The translations under genes and the position numbers were made by a program. Below the pieces are notes generated by a model, which was not told where the DNA came from, searched no databases, and was given only the letters and a program-made list of their open reading frames with translations. Shown here piece by piece: positions 8,815 to 18,315 of a stretch of DNA of 20,460 bases. Every line of letters starts with the position of its first letter. Position 1 is the first letter of the stretch. The stretch lies in the IMG/VR virus record IMGVR_UViG_3300034068_000356, positions 1 to 20,460 of that record; one strand, given 5' to 3'. Source of the stretch: a virus.

Positions 8815-10621
8815 TTATTGGTTGAGCCGCTCCGTAAAGAGTCGAATAATTATGTAAACTACTTTCTATATAATTAGTTCCTTCCGGTATTATTCTAAAA
8901 ATAAAATTCTCATATGGATAATGTTTTCCATTTAAAAATGGATAATCAACACCATTACCCCCACCGTCCTTAAAACCATAGGTATATAAATCTCTCCAAA
9001 TAAACGAATTATAGGTTGTTGAGAAATATGAATAATCCGGAACATCCGCCATATTCTTAATACTACCTGTCTCAATATAGTCAGAATAATCTCTAATCAT
9101 CATTCTATTGTGAGGTTGGTAATAATACCCCATTTGATTATTATTATCGTCCGTTGAGCTAATATCAAAAACATAACTGTTAAACGTAAATTTATGAGAA
9201 ACATCACTAATTAATCTTTCCATTTGTTCGTAATCATTCCACTCATAAATTCCACCATCAACAACATCACCTTCTTTTAATGATTCCATATATTTAAAAA
9301 CAATCGAACTAGCTGTTGCCGGTGTAAATGTTCCCAAAGGGTAAGGTAAATTATTTTCATCAACAAAATTGGACGGTGAGTTAGATGCACTCCACCAAGA
9401 ACTAGGCGTTCCAAGAGGTGATAACGGTAAATTAAAACCGTACCCCTGTTTTAATCCAACATACACACCTTGATTATTTTTTGACCCAAGAGTCAACCCA
9501 AAATACCCTTTCCATATTGTTGTAACATATAAATCAGTTATCGGTCTCTTTTGGTTATCCCTTAATGGACTAACATCAATGTCTTTATTAAAAGATAAGG
9601 TATACGATTGAGCACCTTCTTTAATAGAAACTCTTTTAACATTATTAGGAGTATAAACAGAACTTTCAAATTTCTTTTTAGCTCCAAATATATTTTGCTC
9701 AAACCCCGCATTAACCATCACCGCATCATTAACATTAGTCAATAATTTATGTTGTAAAACATAATACTTAGACGTTGTATCACCAGGGTTTTCATAATTA
9801 ATTATTCTTTTAAATGTTCCATTATACCCCGCAACAAATGAACTCGACGAATAACCAATATTGTAAATGTTAAAAACATATTCTTTTGTACCCGGCATAC
9901 CATTACCTAACTCAAATACTTGATATGTCCCATCAATAATTGTCACCCCATCAACAACTATCTTAATCTTTGCAAATTCACTAACCGATAATCCGTGTTT
10001 AACCGGACATACAAACTGAACCACTTTATTACCATTCACAAATGTATTGTTTGATTTAATAACAAAAGGAATACCATCTGAAACTGTCCACTTTACCGAC
10101 TGTAAATGCACCCCATCGTAATACTCTAAAACTTTATCATAGGAATTTTTATAAGGATAACTCATAAAAAAATTCCAATTATATGTTGAAGCACTTCTCG
10201 ATACAAAATTAATATGATTGTTTGGTGGTTGAGTATAACCACTAACACTATAATCACTACGAACAAAATCAAACTCACTATATTGGGGGAAACCTTCCCA
10301 CCAAACCGCGTCCGGAGTCGAATTGCATTGTAATAACAACGACTTAGTTTCATTTATGTAGTATAAGTTATTCTCTAATGGTGTGTAATTTGTTGTTCCC
10401 GTATACGCATTTTCATACAACAACTGAAACTTACAAACAGGCCTAAATGTTGTTGATTTTTGTCTTTCATCATCAAACACTTGTGCAAGATTAACATCAA
10501 CACTCCTATCAAATTCTTGTAAATTTTTTGTATTTTGAACTAACGGTGTCGGTATCGATAAATCAGTATTGGTCGCCGTTTTATATCGTAATGAACCTAA
10601 AACAATTCTAATGTCATCCAT
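8798..10621 (-). CDS. Hypothetical baseplate/tail structural protein (607 aa)
   Basis: It starts at the ATG at 10621, one base after the stop of the giant 1772-aa gene, and ends inside the next gene. I recognise no family. The sequence is rich in Tyr, Asn, Ser and Phe and looks almost wholly beta, with no signal peptide and no membrane segment. Visible landmarks are CPVKHGLSVSEFAKIKIVVD in the first half, QKRPITDLYVTTIWKGYFG in the middle, and an Asp/Glu-containing C-terminus PINDDCE. By position (gp25, gp6, giant protein, this gene) it occupies a slot comparable to T4 gp8, but I see no sequence support for homology and it is nearly twice that length. Confidence 0.8.
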   Translation of the reverse strand: MDDIRIVLGSLRYKTATNTDLSIPTPLVQNTKNLQEFDRSVDVNLAQVFDDERQKSTTFRPVCKFQLLYENAYTGTTNYTPLENNLYYINETKSLLLQCNSTPDAVWWEGFPQYSEFDFVRSDYSVSGYTQPPNNHINFVSRSASTYNWNFFMSYPYKNSYDKVLEYYDGVHLQSVKWTVSDGIPFVIKSNNTFVNGNKVVQFVCPVKHGLSVSEFAKIKIVVDGVTIIDGTYQVFELGNGMPGTKEYVFNIYNIGYSSSSFVAGYNGTFKRIINYENPGDTTSKYYVLQHKLLTNVNDAVMVNAGFEQNIFGAKKKFESSVYTPNNVKRVSIKEGAQSYTLSFNKDIDVSPLRDNQKRPITDLYVTTIWKGYFGLTLGSKNNQGVYVGLKQGYGFNLPLSPLGTPSSWWSASNSPSNFVDENNLPYPLGTFTPATASSIVFKYMESLKEGDVVDGGIYEWNDYEQMERLISDVSHKFTFNSYVFDISSTDDNNNQMGYYYQPHNRMMIRDYSDYIETGSIKNMADVPDYSYFSTTYNSFIWRDLYTYGFKDGGGNGVDYPFLNGKHYPYENFIFRIIPEGTNYIESSLHNYSTLYGAAQPINDDCE

Positions 10622-10622
10622 C

Positions 10623-13600
10623 TTAATTTACTATATTACTTGTGTTTATCCATTTAGTTCTAAATCTATCAAACGATGACGCTCCTCGTCTTAAACCAAA
10701 GTAAAAATGGAAAGGAGCTCCCGCAGTCACTAATTGGGGACTAATCGGATTATTATCCCAATTACCTGAGCTAGCTGTAATATCAACCGAACTACTACTC
10801 GTTGTAACCGCATATATATACCCTTTTTGATATTGTGTTTGGGTACTACCATCAGTTCTGAAGTATCTCGAATCTTGCTCTAATCTATCTAATGATTGAT
10901 ATTTTTTTGAAAAAATGGTCTTACCATTAACCGAATAATCCCAATTATTTGATTGTAATCCAAATATATAATCAGTATCTTTAATTAACCATTGAGAGAT
11001 TGGAACTCTTTGTGAATACACCGGGAAATTATTAAAAGTACAATTACTCGTTGACGTTCCCGAAGGATTTATAATAGTTCTTTTTGGTGTAATATAATCT
11101 CTCAATTGAGTGTCTGATGAAAAGAAAATACCCAAGACATTATCACAATCAAAAAAGATTGGATTTTGTTTTAATGGGTCAGGATTATCAGGGTAATTTC
11201 CAGATAAGAAAGGAGCAACACCCAATTCCGAGTTAATCGATATTAATTGAGCATAATCAGCATCAATTTGAAAATTAGTTCCACCAATACCAGCGTCACT
11301 TCGGTCATTAGAAAAATACGTTAAAATATTAAGAGAACCCATCAACGATTTTAAAGCCGTACTACTAATAAAACGACTAACAATAAATAAATTAAGGATA
11401 TCATCAACAGTCCCAAAAGACGACGAATCTAATTTATTCACAACATATCCATCATATTCATCTGACATAACGATTTCTTGTATATAATCCGTTCTCGGAC
11501 CTAAATCCATAATAGTTGTAGGAAAACCAATATTACCATTTGAATTTGTTTCAAATTCATTTGTTGTGGTATTATATGGTACTCCTCGATAATAGAAATT
11601 CTTTGATTGAGCATGATATTTAATTGTTTCCGAACAATAAGACATTATTGGTTGATTTGGTGTGTCAGACGTTGGAGATGTATAACCTTTAACCTCATTT
11701 TTAAATGGAAACGCATATAATACCCCATTAACCCAATTATTAACAAATCGATGAGAAAACACATTTCGACACGCACCTAACATTACCATATTTCGAGCAA
11801 TCCATTCAAACATTAAAAGCCAATCATTCCCTAACGATAAAAATATTGTTGTAACGAATCTATAACACCCATATTCAAATATAGTCTCACCCAAATATTC
11901 TTGACAAGAATGACTTTTAATATCAATTGTACCATTAGATGTTCCCGGAGTTCTTTTACAACCATAACATTCTAAATTAACAGAACCATTACACGTAAAC
12001 GAATCAAACACTTTGGTAATACCTGTTGAACCTTGTAAATCCTGATAAACATAAGTTAAATCACCTGAACTAGCACTACCTGTTGAACCTTGACTACTAC
12101 TAATATTTAAAACACCATCTTCCGGAATTAAATATATTTGAAATTTACTATTTTTTTGTAATACCATACCATTACAACAATATTCCTCAACATTTGTTGA
12201 TGTTGGTAATCTATCACCTCTCATAATAATTTGATTACCACTCGAACCTGATGAGAAATTTAAAGTATTCCCTGTTGTATCATATATTGGACTAAAATAA
12301 TTTGATGTTATATAAAAATAATAAACATCACCGCTTTTTATACCTCTGGTATTATAGTTATAATAAAACTGAACACCAATAGGTGGTTCTCCGGTTTCCC
12401 AACAACCAATATTAAGATTAGTATACATAATTGGCCCACCTTCAATTACCTCATTTGGGAAATACCCTTGATTATAACCTGTATTCGCTGAATAAGGACG
12501 TGACCCATCTAAATGATTACTTAAATAAGAACTATTATTAACATAGGTTTGATAAATTCGACAACTAAATCGATTATTTGAATTAACTGTAATCCCTGTC
12601 GTTGGATTAACCGTAACTACATTACCAGTATTTAAGTTTGTCACATTAATAACATTACTCCCCCCACATTGTGGTTGAAAATTAACAGAGTTTTTATCCA
12701 TACTAGAATAATAACTAATTAAATTTGAATTAAATGCGGAATAACCGGAATTTAACACTCCATTAGGGGTTACAACTGGTTGACCTCCTGTATATCCCGT
12801 AGTTGGACCTGTAATTGTCTGAATTTGGGGTTTATATGAAAATGAATTAAAATATAATTTTTGATTTACACCATTATAAGTATCTATCCCAACATTACTA
12901 CCCGCAGTTATTGTGGTAGAACCACTTATAATTATTGATTGAGGATAATTAGTACTTTTATGACTAATATTTAAAAATGAGCCCTGAATTGGTATATTCA
13001 TATGATACCAACCTGTAACTATTTTACTTGAATAATCATTATTACCAAATAATTTACCTAAACCATATGATATAGGAACTTTGGGCGTGTAAGGGTCAAC
13101 ACCTCGATTTAGAATAACAACACAAAGATTATTATGGTCTTCAATAAAATCAAGTGGTTGGAAGGAATTGTTATATTCGGGAGAACCGTAAAAACAATAA
13201 CCACCATATCCAGATTCCCCCATTAAAGTAGTATTACTAAGAAATCGATTATTTAATGAATCATACCCTAAATCCCCACTACATTGTCCACTAAATTGAT
13301 TGTAAGTCATTGCGGTAATTACTTGAAAATATTCAATATCCGTTGGGAACTTATGATAATTATTGACAGTATCCGCAGTAATATTAACGGAAGAATACGT
13401 TTTTGTTAAATTCCCCATTCCATTAGTGTTAGCATAAGTTACGGTTACATTAGTTGAACCTGTTGATGTTACACCGGTAATTGAATTATTACCATATATG
13501 TTAGTTATCCCTCCCGTAAGATTAATGTCTTTACTAATTGTTGGGTCTTGAAACGATATTAATTGACCTGAACTTAAATTTTGAATCGTTGATTTATCAC

Positions 13601-15941
13601 AAATTATAACCATTGTATTATCCGTATGATAAGATTGTTGCCCCGGTTGAAAATTAACCGAAATTTGGTTTACCCCACCACCCGGATTAGTTGTACCACC
13701 ATTAAAATATTTTGCCTTAACATTAAATAAATTAACTCTGTCGGCCAACGGTAAACTTGTGGTGTAAATCCATCTATCCTCAACAGAAGGTTCCCCATTA
13801 GCCTCACTACTAACAACATACTGCATATAAGGAGCACCAATATTATTTGACGCATATTGACCATCATAAATAATACCTGTTAAATTTTGTTGATAAACAA
13901 TAGCTTTTTCCGATGGAAATCCATTAGGGACATCCGGAGTACGAGTTGGGATTTGAAATGTTGACGATTGGAATAAAGTCGATATACCAGGAGATAAACT
14001 TATCGAGGTTATTTTAGTATCTGAGATTATTGACACACACGGAACTAATTTATTACCCGTATTTACATCTGTATTTCCTACGGCATCACCAACATTCTCA
14101 TTTGTACTAGAATCAGGACTACAAGAACATAATTCACAATCCGGATATGTTAAAATAGGAACCTTAACACCCGATAGATTCAACTTAAAAAATAAGATAA
14201 TCACAAGAACAATAAATGCCGCCAATAATAAATAAGCCAAACCGGCCAAGAAAATACCAGCGCTAAACACAACACCAAAACCATAACTAAAAGCACCAAT
14301 ACAAGTATTAACACCAATTATACCATAATAAAGAGCTAAACCTGGTAACAATACTGTCCTTAAAATCCAAACAGCAAAATATAAAATGTGCATCACCAAT
14401 ATTAACGCAAAAAACACAGGTGTTAATATAATACTAAAAAACATAAAAATGATATATAAAATATCAAATCTAAAATTTCCGTCATTTGTTGGGAATCTAT
14501 TATTAAGACCCGAACAAGTATCATCTAATATATTTTTAATACCAATATATCTTTCCATTCCGGAACCACTTGTTGTTCCGTTAATAAATTGAGAAACCGT
14601 ATAAACTTTATTATATTGCATCATATAAAATCTATCTTCACAATCAATCGCTTCTCTAATTATTTTTTGAGATAAAACATTATTAACATCACCAGGTGTA
14701 GCACCTGTATAGGCATAATCAGACCAATCAGTACTAAACGAATAGGATTCATCAATATTAGGTGAAATATATTCTTTAATATTTGGAACTAAAAAATACC
14801 CACGTCTTGTCGACTCACTTAATGATGGTGATTGAGACCATTTAATTTTAAACCTATATTTACCTTTTGTTGGTATACCCTTTTCAGGGTCATTAGATAA
14901 TACTTGTTCCCCAAACTCATTCGTTATATAATAATCCATATTCATAGGAACATCGATTAACCACGTACCGTTTTCATCAATAACCTTACCACCACCTTCT
15001 AAACTAAAATTTTCTAAAATTGGTCTACCACTCGAATCTTGTTGAATTGTCTGTCTAATTGCTAATATATCCCCCGGACCAACGGTTAAATTACATAAAT
15101 GTCCCGACGAACTTGTTGGACGACATCCTGTTGAAAGGGAACTACTATTTGGTCCCGATATGATAGACCCCATAAAAATAGATGTTGGTCGAATATCGAC
15201 ATTCGAGTCACTACTTAAATCAAAATCTGTTCTTGTAATACCTAAATTACAAATTTCAGGTTGACCCCATAACGGTTCCACTTCAATAGATTTATTAAGA
15301 TTAATAATTTGAGGTAACTCACGTAAATTGTTTGATGATTTAAAATTAGTTCCCGCCACTTGTGATTCAGTAGCAATACCCATTCTAATTAAATCCTGAG
15401 GTGATAATGAGAATTCCCCAATATCTGATAAATCAACGTCCATTACGATAGTATGAGACCCCACCGGAACCCCAAATATCATATAATCACCACTATCATT
15501 AGTAATTGTATTATATTTGTAATATTTGTCGTAAACCTCAATTAATGTTGGGTCAGTTAAAACATCCTTTCTAGTAAAGAAAGTTCCTGTCGGAACGTGA
15601 GCACTATATGATTTAACATAAGGTAATAAGTTATATCTATAACCATCATCATTAATATCTAATAATGTTTTATACGGATATAATTCAGAGATAATTGGAT
15701 TTGTTTGGTCTTGACTATCAATGGGAATAAAAATAGACACCTTAGCATTTGGAATACCAAATCCATTATTTACACTAACACGACCAACAATGACACCGTA
15801 ATCGGCACATTGTCTTGTGTAGATATCAGTTTGTAATATTTTTAAGGATAGAATTTCTAAATGCTCGAATTCTTGTTCGATTAATACCTTCAAAGAAGTA
15901 TCCACACCGACCTTCGTTCTTATTCTATATGATTTTGACAT
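10623..15941 (-). CDS. Giant virion protein with carboxypeptidase-regulatory-like N-terminus and internal membrane-like segment (1772 aa)
   Basis: The ATG at 15941 is preceded by the only sizeable gap in the structural block. Residues about 48-75 (YGVIVGRV...IPNAKVSIFIP) and 147-170 (TNDSGDYMIFGVPVGSHTI) fit a carboxypeptidase-regulatory-like Ig fold. Residues 494-585 are an almost uninterrupted hydrophobic block, perhaps three or four membrane helices, followed at 602-607 by CELCSC. Residues 650 to about 1320 are Ser/Thr/Asn/Gly-rich and beta-like. Residues 1346-1411 form a second helical, partly hydrophobic stretch with several Cys. The C-terminus ends in a basic segment (RRGASSFDRFRTKWIN). 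Following gp25 and gp6, it sits where T4 has the large wedge protein gp7, but I see no sequence evidence of homology and it is about 1.7 times longer. It is probably a baseplate-periphery or membrane-engaging component. Confidence 0.85.
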   Translation of the reverse strand: MSKSYRIRTKVGVDTSLKVLIEQEFEHLEILSLKILQTDIYTRQCADYGVIVGRVSVNNGFGIPNAKVSIFIPIDSQDQTNPIISELYPYKTLLDINDDGYRYNLLPYVKSYSAHVPTGTFFTRKDVLTDPTLIEVYDKYYKYNTITNDSGDYMIFGVPVGSHTIVMDVDLSDIGEFSLSPQDLIRMGIATESQVAGTNFKSSNNLRELPQIINLNKSIEVEPLWGQPEICNLGITRTDFDLSSDSNVDIRPTSIFMGSIISGPNSSSLSTGCRPTSSSGHLCNLTVGPGDILAIRQTIQQDSSGRPILENFSLEGGGKVIDENGTWLIDVPMNMDYYITNEFGEQVLSNDPEKGIPTKGKYRFKIKWSQSPSLSESTRRGYFLVPNIKEYISPNIDESYSFSTDWSDYAYTGATPGDVNNVLSQKIIREAIDCEDRFYMMQYNKVYTVSQFINGTTSGSGMERYIGIKNILDDTCSGLNNRFPTNDGNFRFDILYIIFMFFSIILTPVFFALILVMHILYFAVWILRTVLLPGLALYYGIIGVNTCIGAFSYGFGVVFSAGIFLAGLAYLLLAAFIVLVIILFFKLNLSGVKVPILTYPDCELCSCSPDSSTNENVGDAVGNTDVNTGNKLVPCVSIISDTKITSISLSPGISTLFQSSTFQIPTRTPDVPNGFPSEKAIVYQQNLTGIIYDGQYASNNIGAPYMQYVVSSEANGEPSVEDRWIYTTSLPLADRVNLFNVKAKYFNGGTTNPGGGVNQISVNFQPGQQSYHTDNTMVIICDKSTIQNLSSGQLISFQDPTISKDINLTGGITNIYGNNSITGVTSTGSTNVTVTYANTNGMGNLTKTYSSVNITADTVNNYHKFPTDIEYFQVITAMTYNQFSGQCSGDLGYDSLNNRFLSNTTLMGESGYGGYCFYGSPEYNNSFQPLDFIEDHNNLCVVILNRGVDPYTPKVPISYGLGKLFGNNDYSSKIVTGWYHMNIPIQGSFLNISHKSTNYPQSIIISGSTTITAGSNVGIDTYNGVNQKLYFNSFSYKPQIQTITGPTTGYTGGQPVVTPNGVLNSGYSAFNSNLISYYSSMDKNSVNFQPQCGGSNVINVTNLNTGNVVTVNPTTGITVNSNNRFSCRIYQTYVNNSSYLSNHLDGSRPYSANTGYNQGYFPNEVIEGGPIMYTNLNIGCWETGEPPIGVQFYYNYNTRGIKSGDVYYFYITSNYFSPIYDTTGNTLNFSSGSSGNQIIMRGDRLPTSTNVEEYCCNGMVLQKNSKFQIYLIPEDGVLNISSSQGSTGSASSGDLTYVYQDLQGSTGITKVFDSFTCNGSVNLECYGCKRTPGTSNGTIDIKSHSCQEYLGETIFEYGCYRFVTTIFLSLGNDWLLMFEWIARNMVMLGACRNVFSHRFVNNWVNGVLYAFPFKNEVKGYTSPTSDTPNQPIMSYCSETIKYHAQSKNFYYRGVPYNTTTNEFETNSNGNIGFPTTIMDLGPRTDYIQEIVMSDEYDGYVVNKLDSSSFGTVDDILNLFIVSRFISSTALKSLMGSLNILTYFSNDRSDAGIGGTNFQIDADYAQLISINSELGVAPFLSGNYPDNPDPLKQNPIFFDCDNVLGIFFSSDTQLRDYITPKRTIINPSGTSTSNCTFNNFPVYSQRVPISQWLIKDTDYIFGLQSNNWDYSVNGKTIFSKKYQSLDRLEQDSRYFRTDGSTQTQYQKGYIYAVTTSSSSVDITASSGNWDNNPISPQLVTAGAPFHFYFGLRRGASSFDRFRTKWINTSNIVN
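14187..14462 (-). other. Region encoding a 92-residue hydrophobic, multi-helix membrane-like segment
   Basis: This encodes residues 494-585 of the giant protein, from ILYIIFMFFSIILTPVFFAL to AAFIVLVIILFF. R528 is the only clearly charged residue, with one His at 518. The length allows three or four transmembrane helices. Gly/Ala-rich stretches in the middle (GAFSYGFGVVFSAGIFLAG) suggest close helix packing. Large soluble regions flank it on both sides. Confidence 0.85.
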
Positions 15942-16013
15942 TTTTTATCTTTTTTAATAAATAGTTTATACACTATTTTTAAAAGATAATTCATTATTAT
16001 TAAAAATAAATTA
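15942..16013 (-). promoter_or_regulatory. 72-bp AT-rich intergenic region with hairpin (15959-15978); possible promoter or processing site
   Basis: This is the only non-trivial gap inside the structural block. It contains a perfect 7-bp inverted repeat, aaatagt at 15959-15965 and actattt at 15972-15978, with a 6-nt loop. On the minus strand TATAAA (15970-15965) lies 23 bp upstream of the ATG at 15941. It resembles the core of T4-type late promoters (TATAAATA), though the last two bases differ. There is no Shine-Dalgarno motif before the start. The 10-mer cactattttt at 15971-15980 recurs upstream of the gp25-like gene. Whether this is a promoter, an RNA hairpin or both cannot be decided from sequence. 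Confidence 0.4.
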
Positions 16014-17852
16014 TTATGAGAAGTTAACAGTTTTTAAGTTTTTAACCCTAATATTGATATCTTTGTTTGGATATTTGATTTGATAAGTTTGATTTGGTTC
16101 CGCAAAAATTGTATCATCAATCAATTCTATTTGATGTGTCGTACTATCTAAATATCGTTGAGATGTTTGAGATGATGAATATTGACCCCCAACTTGGTTG
16201 AATACTTGGATATCTGATAATGAAATTACACCATTTTCACTTTGTATCAACCTTCTTAATTCAGAAATATTAACATTCTCACCCATTTGTCTATTTGTTG
16301 GGTCAAAATACTCTGATACAATCGTAATAATTTGAGAAATAACTGTCCCTTGGTTTTGAGTATTATCTAAAACAACATCAATATTAAAACTTAAATCAAT
16401 AACATTAGCACTTTGGATAGAAACATAATCATTTATCATACGATAGTTTGATAAATAATTTGCAACATTATTTTTTAATGTATTTGAAATTACTTCCGTT
16501 AATCTACCAGTTTCATCATAAGATAACATTTGAACTATTATCTTATTATTATTTTCTGTAATCGATACCTTAGCCGGAGCTCCAAATTGTGACGGCATTG
16601 TTCTAATTATTGACTCATAATCATTCACGGTAACAGCTCTCTTTTGTGATGAAAAATTATACGAAACTAAATTTCTAACTTCTTCTGTTGTTGGGAAACT
16701 AGCCCCACCAATCGCCGCAGTTACATTCGTACATCTTAATGAATTTACGACAGTTGTATTAACACTATCCGAAGGTCCATTAACAAAGAATGAAACTGTG
16801 CCTATTTGAGTAATAGCATTTACCCCAATATTACTACCAACACCACCACCTACTCTATATTGTATGAATAATGTTGTGTTTGGTTTTAATGTACTACCTA
16901 ATGCTAAATTATTTGAATATTTATATAAATTTAATTGAAATCCGTCTCTCGCAAATTCTCTTAACTGTTCGTCCGCCGATTGTGAACCACCACCAAAAGT
17001 AATTTTTAAAAAACCCTCAGGTGTAAATTCAGTTATAAATTTAGTACTAGTCTGAATATACTTACCAACTTTAATCCCCGGAGAATCCGATACTTTTGTC
17101 GGGTCTTCAACAAATACTCTATCTTCCGCCAAAGCATCTACTTCGTACCATCTATTATTTAACCCTAAAAATTCTTGTGCTGACGGAATATTAGTATATT
17201 GAGTACTATCTTTTAGTAAAACGCTAGTAATCCCTAAAACATTCTTATCCGGTAAAAATAATTCGTAAAAAGGTTTAACATCATTTGGTGTTATTACTTT
17301 TTTAAACACTTTTGTCGTTCCATTAACAACAGTTTCTCGTTTAGTGATAGTATAATTTAATAATTTGTTATTTGAATCAAAATTAGGTATTTTTAATCTA
17401 TTAGGGTAACCCTCAGCGTTGATTGGTGAAGCAAAATCAATATCGTAAACTGTTTCAAATACTTGTCCCGCACCATTAACCTGCGAACCTCTCCTTAAAA
17501 TACCACAATACCTTAAATCTTCTTTATCACCATAAGCCGGAACTGTAATTGAGAAATCAACCAAAGCCACCGATGGTCTCATCCCCGGAACTTTCAAACC
17601 GTAGGTTTTTGCAATATTAAAAACAGACGACCTTTGTTGGGCAAATTGTAGGACCGTTTCTTGAATACTTCTATCAATGTTAAATTGTAAATTATCCGTT
17701 ACTGCAGCATTTAAATCTAATAATACCGAAAAAACTGACGCATCATTAAAGTTTTGAATCGTATCAGGATAATACGTTTTAGTAAAGTTAATTAACTCTG
17801 TTCTAATTGATTGGAAATCCCTTGTAGTATAGGAAATTTTCTTATTTGCCAT
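16014..17852 (-). CDS. Baseplate wedge protein, T4 gp6 / baseplate J-like (612 aa)
   Basis: Residues 9-95 fit the N-terminus of gp6/baseplate-J proteins: YTTRDFQSIRTELINF, then FNDASVFSVLLDLNAAVTDN, then an Asp-Arg-x3-Glu-Thr helix and an R..V.N.AK.YG.KVPG segment. Residues from about 403 (RAVTVNDYESIIRTMPSQFG) match the conserved R-A-V-T-x-x-D-Y-E motif of the family. The C-terminal third contains the expected alpha/beta repeat region (NVIDLSFNIDVVLD). At 612 aa it is close to T4 gp6 (660 aa). gp6 dimers tie baseplate wedges into a ring around the hub. The gene starts 4 bp after the gp25-like stop, the same order as in T4. The start MANKKISYTT is at the first ATG of the frame, with an AT-rich upstream and no Shine-Dalgarno. 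Confidence 0.92.
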   Translation of the reverse strand: MANKKISYTTRDFQSIRTELINFTKTYYPDTIQNFNDASVFSVLLDLNAAVTDNLQFNIDRSIQETVLQFAQQRSSVFNIAKTYGLKVPGMRPSVALVDFSITVPAYGDKEDLRYCGILRRGSQVNGAGQVFETVYDIDFASPINAEGYPNRLKIPNFDSNNKLLNYTITKRETVVNGTTKVFKKVITPNDVKPFYELFLPDKNVLGITSVLLKDSTQYTNIPSAQEFLGLNNRWYEVDALAEDRVFVEDPTKVSDSPGIKVGKYIQTSTKFITEFTPEGFLKITFGGGSQSADEQLREFARDGFQLNLYKYSNNLALGSTLKPNTTLFIQYRVGGGVGSNIGVNAITQIGTVSFFVNGPSDSVNTTVVNSLRCTNVTAAIGGASFPTTEEVRNLVSYNFSSQKRAVTVNDYESIIRTMPSQFGAPAKVSITENNNKIIVQMLSYDETGRLTEVISNTLKNNVANYLSNYRMINDYVSIQSANVIDLSFNIDVVLDNTQNQGTVISQIITIVSEYFDPTNRQMGENVNISELRRLIQSENGVISLSDIQVFNQVGGQYSSSQTSQRYLDSTTHQIELIDDTIFAEPNQTYQIKYPNKDINIRVKNLKTVNFS

Positions 17853-17856
17853 AATT

Positions 17857-18315
17857 TTATATATTAATTATTACAAAGTCACTACTATTAAACACATCAT
17901 TATTGATGGTGTAATCAATCTTAACTTTTGCTGTATGTTCTTTATCCGACATATTTGGTACACGAAATATTCTTTCATCATTATCATTAATGTAACTACC
18001 CTTATCTTCATCACCATCTGAGGCCGCCTGAATACTAATGTTAGTTATTGTTATTCCGGGTAAATATGTTCCCGCAGATTCTCTTATTTCCGATTCTATT
18101 TCAGAAAATGTTGGACCATCCAAAGGTTCAAAAATAAATTCATATAACCTTGTACCAAAATCAGGTAAATAATATCTACTACCTTTTTTAGATAATAAAA
18201 GGTGTATTAAATTAGACCTAATCTCTTGGTCGTTATAATCCGATAAATCTAAATATTTTCCATCAAAAGAATCTCTGAACGGAAAAGTTAAACCATATGT
18301 TGTTCCATCTGCCAT
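17857..18315 (-). CDS. Baseplate wedge protein, T4 gp25 / GPW_gp25-like (152 aa)
   Basis: I chose the ATG at 18315 (MADGTTYGLTFPFRD). The in-frame upstream GTG at 18372 lies inside the stem of the nrdA terminator and would add 19 unlikely residues. Residues 31-66 carry the family core: EIRSNLIHLLLSKKGSRYYL, then PDFGTRL and FEPLD, equivalent to the GEr...P.yG..l...lFEp pattern of the gp25-like superfamily shared with type VI secretion TssE. T4 gp25 is about 132 aa, so the length fits, with an acidic insertion (ASDGDEDKGSYINDNDER) near residues 98-115. In contractile systems this subunit starts sheath assembly at the baseplate wedge. It is the first gene of the structural block, directly upstream of the gp6-like gene. 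Confidence 0.92.
   Translation of the reverse strand: MADGTTYGLTFPFRDSFDGKYLDLSDYNDQEIRSNLIHLLLSKKGSRYYLPDFGTRLYEFIFEPLDGPTFSEIESEIRESAGTYLPGITITNISIQAASDGDEDKGSYINDNDERIFRVPNMSDKEHTAKVKIDYTINNDVFNSSDFVIINI

Noticed and set aside
1-18315. Bacterial contractile injection system or tailocin rather than a phage
   Set aside because: Not excluded by gp25/gp6 alone, but the adjacent nrdA and the large, dense unidirectional structural genes fit a large phage genome better. Flanking capsid and terminase genes would settle it.
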